DNA from: Polyangium sp. 15x6
GTDB lineage: Bacteria; Myxococcota_A; Polyangia; Polyangiales; Polyangiaceae
Direction of reading: 5' to 3'
Assembly: GCF_029960785.1 (NCBI RefSeq)
Contig: NZ_JASBQE010000065.1
Coordinates: 1-64,000 of the forward strand
DNA length: 64,000 bases
This document shows, in pieces, positions 18,206 to 27,665 of this stretch. How positions within the stretch are numbered: position 1 is the first letter of the stretch; each line of letters opens with the position of its first letter. The notes under the pieces are model-generated. The model was not told where the DNA came from. It worked only from the letters and a program-made list of their open reading frames with translations, and did not search any database. The position numbers and the translations under genes are program-made.

Positions 18206-18727
18206 GTGGAGCTCCGCTTCTGCAACCCCGAGCTCACGAGCCTCGACGATCTCGACACCGAGATCCTCGCGTGCAGCGTGTGGGCGGACGCGCGCCCGGT
18301 GCACGGCGTCTTTGGCCTCTGCGATTGGCGCCTCGCCGGGCACCTGTCCGGGCTTTTGCGCAACGGCTTTTTGACGGGCAAGCTCGGCGAGGTCCTGATG
18401 GTCCCGGCCAAACCGCGCCTCACGTTCGACAAGCTCCTGTTTTTCGGGGCGGGTCCACGCGAGGGGTTCGGCGAGGAGGCCTTCCGCCGCGTCGTTCAGC
18501 ACATGCTCGACGTGATGGAGGGCCTCGCCGCGCGTGTCGCGGTCGTCGAATTGCCGGGCCGCCCGGACGGCCTGATCCCGGCCGAACGAGCGGCCGACAT
18601 CCTGCTCGCGAGCGCCGGCCGCAAGCGCGAGCACGACGTCTGGACGCTCGTCGAGGGCGCCGACGGCAAGCAGCGCATCACGCAACACATGATCGAGGAG
18701 CGGCGGCGGGTGCGGCGGGTTCTGTAG
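18206..18727 (+). CDS. M17 leucyl-aminopeptidase N-terminal-like domain protein, 173 aa
   Basis: The GTG at 18206 follows GGGGCGGGAC and gives VELRFCNPELTSLDD. The protein matches the macro-like N-terminal domain seen before M17 peptidase catalytic domains in outline (DILACSVWADARPVHGVFGLCDWRLAGHLSGLLR, GEVLMVPAKPRLTFDKLLFFGAG), but has no catalytic M17 domain. Stand-alone copies occur in myxobacteria. It is 11 bp behind the ThDP-enzyme gene. The role is unknown; it may be a regulatory or binding protein. Confidence 0.5.
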   Translation: MELRFCNPELTSLDDLDTEILACSVWADARPVHGVFGLCDWRLAGHLSGLLRNGFLTGKLGEVLMVPAKPRLTFDKLLFFGAGPREGFGEEAFRRVVQHMLDVMEGLAARVAVVELPGRPDGLIPAERAADILLASAGRKREHDVWTLVEGADGKQRITQHMIEERRRVRRVL

Positions 18728-18729
18728 CG

Positions 18730-20460
18730 TCAGGGTAGAACCTGACAAACCCCTTTCCGCTCCGTATTGCAGATTCGCCCGTTGACCTTCGGCGCGAGCG
18801 GCTTGTTCTCTTTCTTCAGCGCGGCGAGCCTGTCGAGCACGACCTGCTTGATGTCCGGGCCCTTGGCGATCACCTTCGCCGAGCCCAGCATCGAATAGCC
18901 GTCCTTTTTCCCCTTCGGGTCGACCAGGTAATCGATCGTGACCGCGTAGAGCACGTCCTTCGGCCCGATCTTTTTGGGTTTGGCGCCGAGCAAGGTCAAC
19001 TTCGACGCCGTCTTCGCCGCGGTATCGTGCTCGAACGCGAACCCGGCGATCTGCAGGAAATGCCCCTCGCCCGTCCAGTTCTCGATGCTGTGGTTCACGA
19101 CCTTCTGCAAGGTCTCGCCGTTGATCTCGATGAGGTGCAGGATCGCCGGATACGCGAAGAGCTCCTCGATGTTCCGCGTCGTGATCGGCTCGCCTTTCGG
19201 CAGGTTCAGGTTGATCCGCAACGTCCCGCTGTTGATGAAGGCGATCTGCGGGCGCTTCTTTTCCTTGGGGAACGCGGCGAGCGCCTGGTCGAGGATCCAG
19301 TCCCCGAGGTTCGTCTCGAAGCGACGAATTTCGAGCTCCTCGGCGATGAGGTCCTCGCCCGCCGCGCCGAGCACCTCGGAGAGGCAGCCCGAGCCCGCCG
19401 GCAAATTGCGCGTCTTCGCGCAGAACTCGTCCTCGTGTTTCTTCAGCGTGGCGTCGACCCACGCCTTCATCTCGGGATCCTCGGGCACGGCCGCGCCCTC
19501 GAGCGGGACCCATTCGTGGGAGATCCGAAGGTTGCCACTCGAACGATCGATCCTGAGCACGTTCGCGCTCACCGCCTCCGCGTCGGCCTTGTAGACCACG
19601 CGCTCGCCCGCCGCGGCTTTTTGCTTCTGATGCTCGTGCCCGCCGAGCGTCACGTCCGGCCCCTCGGCGCCGAGTTTTTCGAGCAGTCCACGATCCGTCG
19701 TCATCGACAGGTGCGTCAGCGCCACGACCACGTCCGCGCCCTCTTTGCGCAGCGCGGCCGTCTGCACGCGCGCGGCCTCGACCGGGTCGTGGATCGCGGC
19801 GATGTACGGCTGATCCGCGCCGATCGTCACGCCGAAGACGCCGAGCTTCAGCGGGCCGCAGGGCACGATCGTTCGCGGCAGGACCTTTCCTTCGGGCAGG
19901 TTCACCGCGGGTTTGCCCGCGTCGTCGACCTTGAAATGCACGTTCGCCGAGAGCCAGCGGAACTCCGACTCCGCGACCCGCGCCGAGATCACGGCGGGGT
20001 CGTCCTTGTCGAACTCGTGATTGCCGAACGCCGCGAAGAGCCGGGCGTCCTGCCCCGGGCCGCCGTCGAGCCGGCTCACGGCCTCGATCATCTGCCGGCC
20101 CTTGTACATCTGGCTGATCAGCGACGGGAACAGCATGTCGCCCGCGTGCAGCACCACGAGGTCCGGATACTTCTTTTCGAGCTCCTTGCGGATCGTCCGG
20201 ACCCGCGCCATGCCGCCCTTGCCGCCGGGCAATGCTTCGATTCGGTACGTATCGTTGATCGAGAGCACCGCGCAGCCCGTCTTCGGCGCGGGCGGCGTCG
20301 TGGCCGTCGTCGCCTCCGTCGCCTCCGTGGTCTTGACGGGTTCGTCCGGGCCCTTCGCGGGCGTCTCGGCCGCGGGCGCGCCGCAGCCCGATGCGAGGGC
20401 GAAGCCGAGAAGCAGGGCAGGGGCGTGTGTCCGGGCACGATCACGAATCCGAGGCATCAT
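18730..20460 (-). CDS. 5'-nucleotidase/UshA-like metallophosphatase lipoprotein
   Basis: This 576-residue lipoprotein has the signal peptide ending LASGCG. A metallophosphoesterase domain spans about residues 60-290, with LSINDTYRIEALPGGKGG, HAGDM, FGNHEFD, ALTHLS and GGHEHQ. The C-terminal 5'-nucleotidase domain has SGTLRINLNLPKGEPITTRNIEELFAYP. The first metal motif reads DTY rather than DxH, as in the NDVYE-type subgroup of this family. It should hydrolyse nucleotides or related phosphoesters outside the inner membrane. It is divergent from the TonB receptor gene over a 103-bp shared control region. Confidence 0.8.
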   Translation of the reverse strand: MMPRIRDRARTHAPALLLGFALASGCGAPAAETPAKGPDEPVKTTEATEATTATTPPAPKTGCAVLSINDTYRIEALPGGKGGMARVRTIRKELEKKYPDLVVLHAGDMLFPSLISQMYKGRQMIEAVSRLDGGPGQDARLFAAFGNHEFDKDDPAVISARVAESEFRWLSANVHFKVDDAGKPAVNLPEGKVLPRTIVPCGPLKLGVFGVTIGADQPYIAAIHDPVEAARVQTAALRKEGADVVVALTHLSMTTDRGLLEKLGAEGPDVTLGGHEHQKQKAAAGERVVYKADAEAVSANVLRIDRSSGNLRISHEWVPLEGAAVPEDPEMKAWVDATLKKHEDEFCAKTRNLPAGSGCLSEVLGAAGEDLIAEELEIRRFETNLGDWILDQALAAFPKEKKRPQIAFINSGTLRINLNLPKGEPITTRNIEELFAYPAILHLIEINGETLQKVVNHSIENWTGEGHFLQIAGFAFEHDTAAKTASKLTLLGAKPKKIGPKDVLYAVTIDYLVDPKGKKDGYSMLGSAKVIAKGPDIKQVVLDRLAALKKENKPLAPKVNGRICNTERKGVCQVLP

Positions 20461-20505
20461 CGTTCGGAGCGTACACGCCTCTCCGAGCCGAAATCCAGCA
20501 CGACA

Positions 20506-20535
20506 TACTGTTGACTTTCAATTTCAACAACAGTA
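20506..20535. promoter_or_regulatory. Operator-like palindrome between phosphatase and TonB receptor genes
   Basis: TACTGTTG (20506-20513) and CAACAGTA (20528-20535) are perfect 8-bp inverted arms around an AT-rich 14-bp centre that holds a second nested GTTGA/TCAAC pair. AT-rich DNA is rare in this window, and the site lies 28 bp before the receptor start and 45 bp from the divergent start. It is a good candidate for a repressor or activator site controlling nutrient uptake. Confidence 0.4.
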
Positions 20536-20563
20536 CAGGGCATTTTCTCCGCACGAGAACCGC

Positions 20564-22819
20564 ATGCGCCCTCGCACTCTGCTCGGCTCGTTTTTGCTGC
20601 TCGCCTGCACGACCCCGGCCTTCGCCGACGAGGCCAAACCCGCGCCCCCCGCCCCCGAAGCCGCGCCAAACGAGGCGCCCGCGAAGGCCGAAGCCGCGCC
20701 GGACGCGGCCCCCGCGCCGCCAAAGGAAGGCGAAACCGTAGCCGAGGCGCAGGCCAAGCCGTCCCCGCCCGAGGTGATCGAGGTGAGCGTGCTCGGCCGG
20801 AGCGACGACGCGCTCCAGAAGGTGCCGGGCTCGGGCACGTTGATCGGCGCGAAGGAGATCCGTCGCGCGATGCCCGCGGAGACAGGCGAGATCCTGCGGC
20901 GCGTGCCGGGCCTCGTGGTGCGGCCCGAGGAGGGGCTCGGCCTCCGGCTCAACGTCGGTATGCGCGGCCTCGATCCGACGCGCAGCCGTCAGGTGCTCAT
21001 CCTCGAAGACGGCATGCCCGTCGCGATCAACCCGTACGGCGAGCCCGATCTCTACTACTCGACGCCCGTCGAGCGCATCCGCGCGGTCGAGGTCGTGAAG
21101 GGCTCGGGCAGCATTTTGTTCGGACCTCAAACCATTGGCGGCGTGGTCAACTTCCTTACGGCGCTTCCCCCGGACAAACCCGAGTGGTCGCTCGAAGCGC
21201 AGGCCGGCCAGCGCAACTACTTCAAGCTCTCGGGCCTCTACGGCGGCGCGGCCGGCGACGCGCGGTACGTCCTGCAATTCACGAGGAAGCAAGGCGACGG
21301 CTTCCGCAACATCGAGTTCCACGCCACGGACTTCATGGGCAAGATCGCGTTCCCGACGTCGGCGCGCGGCGAGGCCACGTTCAAGATCGCGGTGTACGAC
21401 GAGTTCTCGCGCTCGACGTACGTGGGCCTGACGCGCCGCATGTTCGAGCTCGACCCGCGGACGCCCTCGATCGCGCCACACGACGGGTTCAACGTGCGTC
21501 GCTACGACGCCTCGCTCACGCACGAATACCGTTTTTCCGAGGCGACGCGGCTGCGCACGTTCATCTACGGCTACATCACGGATCGCGACTGGCGCAGGCA
21601 GAACTACGACCGCGATGCGAAGCCCGACGTGACGTACGAGCGGATCGTGGGCGATGCGTCGGTCTCGGGCGCCGCGATTTATTTCCGCAACACCTCGATG
21701 GTCCGCGACCGCGATTACCAGGTCCTCGGCATCGAGCCGCGCGTCGAGCACCGCTTCGAGACGGGCCGGGTGCGCCACACGATCACGGCCGGCGCGCGCG
21801 CGCACGTCGAGACCGCCGACCGAAAGCAATTCCAGGGCGAGATCGTGAATACGGCGGCCGGTAACCTCCAGGACCGGGAGCACCACCGCACGTTCGCGAT
21901 CGCCGCGTATGCCCAGGACCGCCTCGCGTTCCGGGACGATTTGCTCGTCACGCCCGGCGTCCGCGTCGAATACGCGGCGAACCTGCGCAGCGTGGATCGA
22001 ACGGCGGAGACGGGCACGTCGCGGGACGTGACGAACCGCGGTACGAGCGATTCTCTGGCGGTGATGCCGGGCATCGGAATGGTGTACGGGACGCCGAAGC
22101 TGAACTTCTTCGGCGGCGTGCACGTCGGGTACGCGCCGCCGCGCGTGTCGTCCGCCATTTCCCCGGGCGGCCAGGACGCCCAGCTCGACGCGGAAGAGAG
22201 CACGAATTACGAGATCGGCGTGCGGCTCGCGAAGCTGAAATGGATTCGCGCCGAGGTCACGGGGTTCGTCATGAGCTTCCGCAACCAGATCGTCACCGGC
22301 TCGGAGGCGAGCGGGCAGCAGAGCGAGCTCGCGAACGGCGGACGAACCTTGCACCGAGGCGCCGAGGCGCAGGTCACGGTCGGCGTCGGTCAGGCGCTTT
22401 CGCTGCCGCTCACGATCGATTTGACGGGGCGATACACCTTTTCCGTCTCCACGTTCCGCGGCGGGCCGTTCGACGGCAATCGCCTGCCCTATGCGCCGCT
22501 CCACACGGCGAACGCGACGCTCGACGTCGAGCACCGCATCGGGCTCGGGGGGCAGGTCGCCTGGAGCTACCTGAGCGACCAGTTCGCCGACGAATACAAC
22601 ACGGTGCTCGTGGACCCGACGGGGCGCCTCGGCGTGGTGCCGGCGTATCACCTCGTCGACGTGTCGTTGCGCTACCGCCACGCGAAGACGGGGCTCGGCG
22701 CGCTCCTCACGGTGAAGAACGCGCTCGATCAGGTGTTCGTGGCGACGAGGTTGCCCGATGGCATTCAGACGGGCGGGTTTCGGCAGGTGAACGTCGGGCT
22801 GCGGTGGGATCACCGCTGA
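20564..22819 (+). CDS. TonB-dependent outer-membrane receptor
   Basis: ATG 20564 starts a signal peptide (MRPRTLLGSFLLLACTTPAFA, cleavage near 21). A Pro/Ala/Glu-rich periplasmic linker follows, then a plug domain (about 70-185) with VRPEEGLGLRLNVGMRG, LILEDGMPVA and KGSGSILFGPQTIGGVVN. The 22-strand barrel runs to the end (751 residues). FecA-like features include YYSTPVERI and ARDGFNVR-type strands. It imports a siderophore, vitamin or carbohydrate using TonB energy; the ligand cannot be read. The pairing with a divergent 5'-nucleotidase suggests phosphate or nucleotide scavenging, but that is only context. Confidence 0.85.
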   Translation: MRPRTLLGSFLLLACTTPAFADEAKPAPPAPEAAPNEAPAKAEAAPDAAPAPPKEGETVAEAQAKPSPPEVIEVSVLGRSDDALQKVPGSGTLIGAKEIRRAMPAETGEILRRVPGLVVRPEEGLGLRLNVGMRGLDPTRSRQVLILEDGMPVAINPYGEPDLYYSTPVERIRAVEVVKGSGSILFGPQTIGGVVNFLTALPPDKPEWSLEAQAGQRNYFKLSGLYGGAAGDARYVLQFTRKQGDGFRNIEFHATDFMGKIAFPTSARGEATFKIAVYDEFSRSTYVGLTRRMFELDPRTPSIAPHDGFNVRRYDASLTHEYRFSEATRLRTFIYGYITDRDWRRQNYDRDAKPDVTYERIVGDASVSGAAIYFRNTSMVRDRDYQVLGIEPRVEHRFETGRVRHTITAGARAHVETADRKQFQGEIVNTAAGNLQDREHHRTFAIAAYAQDRLAFRDDLLVTPGVRVEYAANLRSVDRTAETGTSRDVTNRGTSDSLAVMPGIGMVYGTPKLNFFGGVHVGYAPPRVSSAISPGGQDAQLDAEESTNYEIGVRLAKLKWIRAEVTGFVMSFRNQIVTGSEASGQQSELANGGRTLHRGAEAQVTVGVGQALSLPLTIDLTGRYTFSVSTFRGGPFDGNRLPYAPLHTANATLDVEHRIGLGGQVAWSYLSDQFADEYNTVLVDPTGRLGVVPAYHLVDVSLRYRHAKTGLGALLTVKNALDQVFVATRLPDGIQTGGFRQVNVGLRWDHR

Positions 22820-22832
22820 GGCGAAGACCGAA

Positions 22833-24143
22833 TCACTTCGGAATCGGCGGGATCGGGGTCGTGCCGACGGTGGTGCCGGCCTCGGCGCTCCATTGCCAGT
22901 TGTCGATGACGGCCGTCGAGTCGAGGACGCCGTCGCCCGAGTCGTAGGCGCCCCAGCGAATCCGGATGGTGCTGCCCGGCGTGACGGGCGCCTGCGTCTT
23001 CAGCCAGCTCGTCGCCGCGTGGGTCTCGAAGCCGGTGCCATCGAGCTCGGCCGTGCCGAGCGGGCAATCGAACATCTTGCCGCCTGCCTGGCAGGGCGGG
23101 CCGGCCGCGCAGCCGCACACGTTCATGAACGCGTTGTTCACGCTGATGGGGTTGCCCTGCATGTCGAACGAGATTTGCCCGTCCGGTTGACCCGCCGGGA
23201 TCGGCGAGAGGATCGCCACGAAGAAGTCGTTGTACTTGCTGCAGATGTAGACCGGCCACTCGTACGTGTAGAAGTTGAAGTCGAACGAGAAGCCCTTCGC
23301 ATTCTGCGGCACGCGAATCTCGAGCTCGACCGCCGTGGCGTCGTACGGCGTCCCCGTGATCACGCCGGGGCACGCCGGCGACTCCTTCGGGAAGCCTTGC
23401 GGATGGCCGCTGTTGTACCCCTTGCTGAAGCCGCTCGGGCTCTGATAGCCCGCGTCCGTCGGCTGGCGCGCCGCGCCGCTGGAGACGCTGAAGATCTTGC
23501 TGCCCGCCCGCGGCTTGACGTTCGGGCCGAAGCTGCTCAGGACGCCGTGGCCGAGGTGATAGTTCGCGCTGCCGTTCGCCGGCGAGCCGTCGGCCATGAC
23601 CCATTGCGCGCTGACCACGCCCCAATCGGTGCCGCCCGGCGTGGCGATCTTGCAGAGCTCCACGGCGCGCGCGGCGTCGAACGGATCCTGCGTGTCGACA
23701 GCGAGCGCCCCGTCGCAGGTCTCGACCGCCTCGTCGGCCACCATGTTGCAGTTCTCGTCCGCGGGCTTGTAGTCGGGGTTCATCGCGTCACCCACGACTT
23801 CGACCGAGTTCGGGCTGACGTTCACGTCGCAATCGTTGCAGTCGCCCGCCGCCTCGCTGAACCCGTCGCCGTCGTCGTCCACGTTGACGTCGGTGTCGCA
23901 GGTGGGCTCGCCGGCGCCGCTGCCGCCCGCGCCCGGACCGACGAACGAGCCGCCGACGCCGTCGGGGTTCGAGCCGCCGTTGCCGCCCGGCATGGCGCCC
24001 GCGCCGCCGTCCCCGGACCACCCCTCGCCGCCGGAACCATCGTCACCAAAGACGTTTCGGCCACCCGTGGCTGTGCATGCGGCGCCCAGCACGGTGCTGC
24101 CTGCAAGGCCCACGAGCCCGATCCACTTCACCAAGTTCCGCAT
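22833..24143 (-). CDS. Choice-of-anchor-type lipoprotein with MopE-like motif, 436 aa
   Basis: ATG 24143 is five bases after AGGAG. The signal peptide ends TVLGAACTA (lipobox, Cys near 23). A Gly-rich linker follows, then DVNVDDDGDGFSEAAGDCNDCD, a Ca-binding-type Asp repeat of the MopE kind, and a beta domain with SFDFNFYTYEWPVYICSKYNDFFVAIL and INNAF-like strands, as in choice-of-anchor L domains. It is probably exposed at the cell surface. It converges with the TonB receptor gene 13 bp away. Confidence 0.7.
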   Translation of the reverse strand: MRNLVKWIGLVGLAGSTVLGAACTATGGRNVFGDDGSGGEGWSGDGGAGAMPGGNGGSNPDGVGGSFVGPGAGGSGAGEPTCDTDVNVDDDGDGFSEAAGDCNDCDVNVSPNSVEVVGDAMNPDYKPADENCNMVADEAVETCDGALAVDTQDPFDAARAVELCKIATPGGTDWGVVSAQWVMADGSPANGSANYHLGHGVLSSFGPNVKPRAGSKIFSVSSGAARQPTDAGYQSPSGFSKGYNSGHPQGFPKESPACPGVITGTPYDATAVELEIRVPQNAKGFSFDFNFYTYEWPVYICSKYNDFFVAILSPIPAGQPDGQISFDMQGNPISVNNAFMNVCGCAAGPPCQAGGKMFDCPLGTAELDGTGFETHAATSWLKTQAPVTPGSTIRIRWGAYDSGDGVLDSTAVIDNWQWSAEAGTTVGTTPIPPIPK

Positions 24144-24341
24144 GGCCACTCCTTGAAAAGCTGATCCGCGTCGAGGCCTCCGACCCCAAGGAATCTCGGG
24201 GGCCGTGCGGCCGCGAGCAGTCTACAGGCAAGGCGTGGCCGTCGTGCAGCAAGAAATCGGCAGACGGACGTACGAAAATCGAGGACCCGTTGTCCGGGGC
24301 GAACCCCGAACGCCCAATGGTCGGCTCTTCCCGTCCCGCAG

Positions 24342-26657
24342 CTAACGGGCCCGCCCAGTTTCCGCCATCGCTCGCCAAAACCGCTCGAGCCGGTGCTCGA
24401 TCGCGCCGAAGACCGTGCCCGCAGGGTAATGGCCGGTGTCGTCCGCGATACCTGCGGGCGATCCTGTGAGCAGCTCGATGCCTTCTTCGACCGCGGAAAC
24501 CACGTGAACGTGGAATTGTTTACGCTCGATAGCCTCGACCACGTCGCTGCGCAACATCAGCGCGTGCTGGTTCGTGGCCGGGATCAGGACGCCCTGGTGG
24601 CCGGTGAGGCCTTTGGCCGCACAGAGATCGTAGAATGCCTCGATTTTTTCATTGAGACCACCCACGGGCAAGACGCCGCCCTGCTGATCGACGCTGCCCG
24701 TCACCGCGAGGTCCTGCCGGAGCGCATAACCGGAGAGCGCCGAGAGCAGCGCGTAAAGCTCGGGCGACGAGGCGCTGTCGCCGTCGATCGCCTCGTAGGT
24801 CTGCTCGAAGACGAGCGAGGCGCCGAATGAGAGGGGGCGGATCTGCGCGAACCGGAGCGACAAGAAGCCCGACAAAACGAGCACGCCCTTCGCGTGGATG
24901 GGCCCGCTCATTTCGACCTCGCGCGCGATGTTCACCGGTCCCTCGGTCCCCGGATACACGACGGCCGTGACGCGGCACGGTCGGCCAAACGTGACAGGTC
25001 CGTCGCTCAAGACCGAGATCGCGTTCACCTGGCCGACGCGCCGGCCCGTGACGTCGATGCGGATCGTGCCGTCGGCGAGCAGCTCGTGCACCTGGTCGCG
25101 GAAATGATCACTGCGCCTGCGCGCCGCCGCGAGCGCACCCACGATCTCGCCGCAGTCGACGACTCGTTTGCCCTTGCGCGTCGCGCGGTAGCTCGCCTCC
25201 GTTGCGACCTCCGCGAGGAGGCCGAGCTGCGCGGTGACCTTGCGCTGGCTCTCGGCGAGGCGGCCGCCGTAGAAGAAGAGCTCGGCCACGGCGTCGGCCG
25301 TGAGCGGCAAGAGGCGCCGCTCGCGCACGATGTCCGCGAGGAACGAGGGGTACGTCGCGAGCGCCGCGCCGAGCGGCATCGTGCCCTCGAAGCGCGCCTG
25401 CACCTTGAAGAGCTGCGAGAACTCGGGGTCGGCCTCGTGCAGGTCCTGGTAGAGGTCGGGGCTCGCGATGAGCACGACCTTCAGGTCGAGCTGCATCGGC
25501 GGGAACATGAGCTCCTCGCTCGTGCCGCGGTAATACGTGGGGTTGTGCTCGGGCACGATGAACTTGCTCGCGAGCAAGCACGCCTTGAGCTGCTCGTAGA
25601 GCGCCTCGTTCTTGAGCAGCGCGTTCGCCGGCAGGATCAAGAACCCGCCGTTCGCGAGGTGCAGCGCGCCCGCCACGGCGAACCCCGGCTCCGGCGGCGT
25701 GCCCGTGTCCGGCGGCGCGTAGCTGCGGCCGAACAGCGCCGACAAGGTCGGGTATGGGACCTCCACGACCGGCGCGCCCGACCCCGGCTTGTGCTCGGTG
25801 AGCAGCGTCGGCACCACGATGCCCTGCACGAGCACGGGCTGTTCGTCGTTGCCAGGTTCGTCGACGAGCAGGCGCGTCTCGCGCGTGACGAGCGTCTCCA
25901 CCTCGCCGAGGAACGCGAGCAGCTCGTCGCGGCCCTCGAAGCGCGCGCGCACCGGCGAGAAGCACGCCTTCACCGCGTCGCCGAGGAGCTGCTTCGTCGT
26001 CGCGCGGAGCTCCGAATCGGCCTCGTCCTGCACCTCGGCGAGCCGCTCCTCGAAGGCCTCGATCGCCGTCGTGATCTCCCGGATCGACTCGCTCGGCGGG
26101 CTCTCGTCGACGAGCGGCGTCACCTGGAACTCGCGCCCCGCGCGCACCACGTCGAGCCCGAGCCCCTTCGCCTGCGCGCGGAGCTCCTCTTCGAGCCGCG
26201 ACTCCTCCGCCTCCACGCGTCGCTGCCCGCGCGCCCGCGCCTGCTTCCACCGCTCGCCCTCCGTCGCGCCGTGGATCGACTCCAAAAGCTTCGCGTAGAG
26301 CTCCTCCATCGCCTCCGTGAACGGACGGCCTTCACCCGCAGGCAGCGTCAGCACCGTCGGCTCGCTCGGCCTTCGCGGGTTCGGCAGGAGCAACATGTCG
26401 TCGGGCGTGGGGAGCGTCGCGGCGAGCCTCCGGGCGACCTGACGCGCGCAGAACGTCCGTCCCGAGCCGGACGGACCCACGACGACGACGTGAAACCGGG
26501 AGTGGCGGATATCCAGCCCGAACGAAAGCGCCGCGAGCGCTCGCTCCTGGGCCGCGATGCCCGAGACGGGCTCCACCTCTTCGGTCGTCTGGAACGACAG
26601 CTCCGCGGGCTCGATGCGCTTGAGGCACTCCGCTGCGGTAAGCTCACGTGCGGGCAT
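24342..26657 (-). CDS. Lon-like ATP-dependent protease (LonB-type, AAA + Lon catalytic domain)
   Basis: This is a 771-residue protein. Walker A is GPSGSGRT at about residues 62-69, followed by a long coiled-coil insertion (about 140-240). The AAA part has ANGGFLILPANALLKN, and the C-terminal Lon protease domain has the catalytic dyad Ser628 (DGDSASSPE) and Lys671 (LNEKIEAF), 43 residues apart as in Lon. It belongs to the Lon/AAA family lacking the classical N-terminal LAN domain. ATG 26657 (MPARELTAAEC) was chosen over an upstream GTG. It degrades misfolded or regulatory proteins in the cytoplasm; targets are unknown. Confidence 0.85.
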   Translation of the reverse strand: MPARELTAAECLKRIEPAELSFQTTEEVEPVSGIAAQERALAALSFGLDIRHSRFHVVVVGPSGSGRTFCARQVARRLAATLPTPDDMLLLPNPRRPSEPTVLTLPAGEGRPFTEAMEELYAKLLESIHGATEGERWKQARARGQRRVEAEESRLEEELRAQAKGLGLDVVRAGREFQVTPLVDESPPSESIREITTAIEAFEERLAEVQDEADSELRATTKQLLGDAVKACFSPVRARFEGRDELLAFLGEVETLVTRETRLLVDEPGNDEQPVLVQGIVVPTLLTEHKPGSGAPVVEVPYPTLSALFGRSYAPPDTGTPPEPGFAVAGALHLANGGFLILPANALLKNEALYEQLKACLLASKFIVPEHNPTYYRGTSEELMFPPMQLDLKVVLIASPDLYQDLHEADPEFSQLFKVQARFEGTMPLGAALATYPSFLADIVRERRLLPLTADAVAELFFYGGRLAESQRKVTAQLGLLAEVATEASYRATRKGKRVVDCGEIVGALAAARRRSDHFRDQVHELLADGTIRIDVTGRRVGQVNAISVLSDGPVTFGRPCRVTAVVYPGTEGPVNIAREVEMSGPIHAKGVLVLSGFLSLRFAQIRPLSFGASLVFEQTYEAIDGDSASSPELYALLSALSGYALRQDLAVTGSVDQQGGVLPVGGLNEKIEAFYDLCAAKGLTGHQGVLIPATNQHALMLRSDVVEAIERKQFHVHVVSAVEEGIELLTGSPAGIADDTGHYPAGTVFGAIEHRLERFWRAMAETGRAR

Positions 26658-26756
26658 ATCGCCGGAAGATACCACCCGACCCCGCACCCCGCTCGGCCCT
26701 CCTCGCGATGCGCCGCATTCGTCCGCGACACTGCGAGCGAGGGCCTTTCCGTCTCG

Positions 26757-27665
26757 TCATGGGCAACGCAGGACGAGCACCGGGCAGGTAGCCTTACGCA
26801 GGACGCGCTCGAAGACCGCTCCGTGCTCTTCGCGCCGGAGCCCGTGCCAGACGAGCACGGTCAGATCCGCGGCGAGGGTCTCGGCAAAGCGGAGGATCTC
26901 GTCCGCGGGGGCGCCGGCGCCGAGGAAGAAGCGCGTCGGGACGTCCTCGGGGCAGTGGCCGATCGTCTTCGCGAAGCGATGCACGAACTCCGCGGAGAAC
27001 GCGGGCCACTCGTGATGCGGCTGGTCCACGTACTGCGGCGCGCCCATCGCGCCCGGCTCGACGTGGGGGCCGTGCTGCGCCTCGCCCACGAGCACGATGT
27101 CGAGCGACGCGCCCGCCTGCCGCGCGAGGGCCCCGGCCGGCTCGAGCGCGCTCGCCGTGCTCGGCGTCCCGTCGAGGGGCACGAGGATCCGGCTGAGCGC
27201 GAGCCGCTCCTCGGGCCGCACCACGATCACCGGCGCGTGCGACCGCTCGATCGTGTGCCCCGCGAGCTCACCCACCCCGAGCCCCCCGCGCTCGCTGCTC
27301 TCGGCTCCCACGATCACGAACGCCGTCGGGTGCGCCTCGGTGAAGGCCATGATCCGCTCCACGGGATCGCCGACCTCCACGTCGAGCACCACGCCGTCGA
27401 GGGCGTGCTTGGGCATCCCGAGGAGCCTCGGCAGCTCGCCGGGCGGGACCTTCGCCTCGGACGCGAAGATCCCGTGCAGCGGCTCGTGCAGCGTCCTCGC
27501 CACGAGCCGACCCATCGCGACCGCCGCCTGTGACGCGGCCGCGTCGGTGCCGTTCAAGGCCACGAGCACCCGCTGCCTCTTCGGACGCGCCTCGCTGCGC
27601 GGCCCCTCCTCGGCGCCTCGCTCGGCGCCGTGGGTCGTCCCTTCCGCGAGATCCGCCGGCTTCAT
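26757..27665 (-). CDS. Tandem-domain universal stress protein
   Basis: Two UspA domains in 302 residues: residues about 31-150 (RVLVALNGTDAAASQ, IVGAESSERGGLGVGELAGHT) and about 158-302 (RILVPLDGTPSTASALEPA, VLVWHGL). In the first, the glycine-rich nucleotide loop GVGELAGHTIERS is recognisable; the second domain has lost it. Its ATG overlaps the TGA of the GH65 gene (ATGA), so the two are translationally coupled, linking the stress protein to a carbohydrate enzyme. Confidence 0.8.
   Translation of the reverse strand: MKPADLAEGTTHGAERGAEEGPRSEARPKRQRVLVALNGTDAAASQAAVAMGRLVARTLHEPLHGIFASEAKVPPGELPRLLGMPKHALDGVVLDVEVGDPVERIMAFTEAHPTAFVIVGAESSERGGLGVGELAGHTIERSHAPVIVVRPEERLALSRILVPLDGTPSTASALEPAGALARQAGASLDIVLVGEAQHGPHVEPGAMGAPQYVDQPHHEWPAFSAEFVHRFAKTIGHCPEDVPTRFFLGAGAPADEILRFAETLAADLTVLVWHGLRREEHGAVFERVLRKATCPVLVLRCP

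Noticed and set aside
18730-20460. Loss of the first metal-binding His in the 5'-nucleotidase as a sign of inactivity
   Set aside because: A Tyr at this position is common in the NDVYE-type subgroup of the family; the other metal motifs are intact.
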